Positions 6,637 to 8,320 of a stretch of DNA of 8,320 nt are shown in pieces. Within the stretch, counting starts at the first letter, position 1. Each line of letters starts with the position of its first letter. The DNA is from an uncultured Bacilli bacterium (GTDB lineage: Bacteria > Bacillota_I > Bacilli_A > RFN20 > CAG-826), in NCBI GenBank assembly GCA_905236085.1, contig CAJOOD010000043.1:1-8320 (forward strand), read 5' to 3'. Both the position numbers and the translations under genes were made by a program. Below the pieces are notes generated by a model. The model saw only the letters and a list, made by a program, of their open reading frames with translations. It ran no database searches and was not told the origin of the DNA.

Positions 6637-8320
6637 TTACTCTTCTTCCACCCAACAATATTTTTTAGCAAAAGATATTACGTATTTCTTAATATGATAA
6701 TGAGGAAGGAAATAATCAGCATATCTATTCTTTTCTATTTGTTCTTTTTCTTGGGCCATATCAACGGCCACATCATCACCGTTTTTGCATTCGATAATAA
6801 CACCTCGGCGATTGATATAATCATTAATCAATATATCTGCGTAACCAACCCCAGCTTCAGCATTAGATTTGATTTCATATTTATCATTTTTATTAGCTTC
6901 GACAAACATACCTAGTAATAATCCATGATAAAATGATTCGACATGCACTTTTCTTCTGGCTAAATCATGTAGTCCCATGTTAAATCTTAAAACATTATTG
7001 ATTTTATTTTGTAACATCTCAATATTGCCATTAAAAGCATCATCGATTAATGATTCATCGGTGAATTTAGGGATAACCACATCTTTTATCCATTCTGATA
7101 TTTGTGTTTCAAATATAAATTTAATTTGTTTATTTGGTATCTTTAAAGCATACGTAACGTTATCGATTTGTTTGTCTAGCGTGAGATATCCACTAGCGAG
7201 CATCACACTATAAATGTTATCAACGTTATCATATAAATCACGATAAGAGAGGTTGAAATTAATAATTTTGTTAATCGACAAATCATTTAATAATAGTTTT
7301 ATTTCTTCTCTAGTTTCACTAGTTCCTGTATTCAACAATTTTCTTAATATATCATTACCGCTAGAATTGATCCAATAATAAGATGCTGGACAATTGTGAT
7401 CATAAATATGATCTTTTACATAATTCAATAAATCATATGGACAATAGATTTTAGTATTGCCAAATAAATATCCATCATAATATTCTTTGGTTTCATCTAA
7501 TTTATCAACTAGTAGATATTTGTTTAATGTCTTCTCTACTTCTTCATTTTTAAAACCAAAATAAGAAGAATATTCGTCATCTAAAACGGTTTTAATTCTG
7601 ACATTATTTAAACCTGTAAAAATAGATTCTTTTGATATTCTTAAACACCCACTTAAGATACCTAATTTTAATTTAGAATTGCTCTTAAACGCTGAGGAAA
7701 AAATATTTTTAACCACCATGAGAGCTTGTTCATAATAATCTTGGAATGAGGCTTTTTCTAATGGCACATCATATTCATCAATAATAACGATTACAGGTTG
7801 ATGATAATATTTATATAAGATATTAATAGCTTCACTTAATATGACATTAATATCCACATTATTATCACCGGTTAATATCGAAGTAAGTGTATCTTTTTCG
7901 TATGAAGATAAGTTAGTAAGGATATCGCTATATTTTTCTAAAGCATTCTTGAAGGCATTTCTTAATAAGAAAGTAAAGGTTGCAAAATCTGAGGCATTAA
8001 TATCTTTAAAGCTTAAAAATATTGTTGGATATTTATTTTGATATTTGTCATTCAAATCGTGGCATTTTGATATTTCCAAATTAGAAAATATTTCATCAAT
8101 AAGCGTTTTATCTTGCGTTATATCAAAATAATAATTAATCATTGATAAATTAAGAGATTTACCAAATCTTCTAGGACGATTAAAAAGAATAACATTCTCT
8201 TTATTAGTGATAATATCCTTAATCAATAAAGTCTTATCAATATAATAGCAGTGTTCTTTTCTTAAAGATAAAAAGTCATCACTAGAAATATTAATGGGTT
8301 CTAATGATTTTTGATATATA
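6637..8320 (-). CDS. AAA-ATPase-like / PD-(D/E)XK nuclease-like protein (DUF1703 type), 5' end cut by window
   Basis: The frame stays open to the window edge, so 560 residues are visible and the first codons are missing. The TTG at 8226 is an internal Leu codon, not a start: the 31 residues before it include the family block EHCYYIDKTLLIKDI. The ATPase part (PF09820-like) shows RPRRFGKS (48-55, the family's P-loop variant), VIVIIDEYD (176-184, Walker B) and LRISKESIFTGLNNV, a signature of this family. The C-terminal part (PF08011-like PD-(D/E)XK) shows ESFYHGLLLGMF, then GYADILI with D495, then VIIECK with E510 and K512, the expected nuclease-fold triad. It ends WVEEE. Such proteins are frequent, often in several copies, in gut Firmicutes and Bacteroidetes. 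Their role is not established; links to mobile elements or defence are conjecture. It lies upstream of the Roco gene on the same strand, with 274 bases between. Confidence 0.88.
   Translation of the reverse strand, partial: IYQKSLEPINISSDDFLSLRKEHCYYIDKTLLIKDIITNKENVILFNRPRRFGKSLNLSMINYYFDITQDKTLIDEIFSNLEISKCHDLNDKYQNKYPTIFLSFKDINASDFATFTFLLRNAFKNALEKYSDILTNLSSYEKDTLTSILTGDNNVDINVILSEAINILYKYYHQPVIVIIDEYDVPLEKASFQDYYEQALMVVKNIFSSAFKSNSKLKLGILSGCLRISKESIFTGLNNVRIKTVLDDEYSSYFGFKNEEVEKTLNKYLLVDKLDETKEYYDGYLFGNTKIYCPYDLLNYVKDHIYDHNCPASYYWINSSGNDILRKLLNTGTSETREEIKLLLNDLSINKIINFNLSYRDLYDNVDNIYSVMLASGYLTLDKQIDNVTYALKIPNKQIKFIFETQISEWIKDVVIPKFTDESLIDDAFNGNIEMLQNKINNVLRFNMGLHDLARRKVHVESFYHGLLLGMFVEANKNDKYEIKSNAEAGVGYADILINDYINRRGVIIECKNGDDVAVDMAQEKEQIEKNRYADYFLPHYHIKKYVISFAKKYCWVEEE

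Noticed and set aside
8224..8226. TTG as the start codon of the DUF1703-type gene
   Set aside because: The frame is open to the window edge, and the residues before TTG (EHCYYIDKTL) match the family's conserved N-terminal block. The gene is cut by the window, not started here.

Overview
The window is AT-rich, and every gene I can support lies on the minus strand: two ordinary chromosomal genes, a tmRNA gene, and two larger genes of an accessory or defence type. The A/T-ending codon use, a DegV-family gene and a tmRNA start region like that of Bacillus point to a low-GC Firmicute, possibly one of the uncultured gut Bacilli/Erysipelotrichia-like lineages. That placement is inference. The standard code fits: tryptophan is TGG and stops are TAA or TAG.

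Layout in transcription order (high to low coordinates). At the right edge is a gene for an AAA-ATPase-like/PD-(D/E)XK nuclease-like protein of the DUF1703 type; its first codons lie beyond the window. Next is a 274-base AT-rich gap with two inverted-repeat structures and a candidate promoter. Then comes an 890-residue LRR-Roc-COR (Roco) protein ending in a cysteine-rich module and a TIR-like/nucleoside-deoxyribosyltransferase-like domain. That is a sensor, a GTPase switch and a putative nucleotide-cleaving effector in one chain.

Directly after it is ssrA (tmRNA, about 395 nt) with its own promoter and a strong terminator. Its core features are convincing: the tRNA-like ends, the TTCGAC block, helix 2, a resume site and a tag reading frame. 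Two details are odd. The T-loop is not the usual TTCRANY, and the tag (DNSYMRAPRAQSLCLA) is atypical. Beyond it lies a polytopic GT-C-like membrane protein, and then a DegV/FakB-type fatty-acid-binding protein closed by a clear rho-independent terminator at the left edge.

The left part (degV, membrane protein, ssrA) looks like chromosomal backbone. The right part (Roco-effector and DUF1703) looks like accessory material beside the 5' end of ssrA. The best candidate for an undescribed system is the Roco-effector protein, which has the architecture expected of an NLR-like immune or abortive-infection protein. Function is inferred from domains only.
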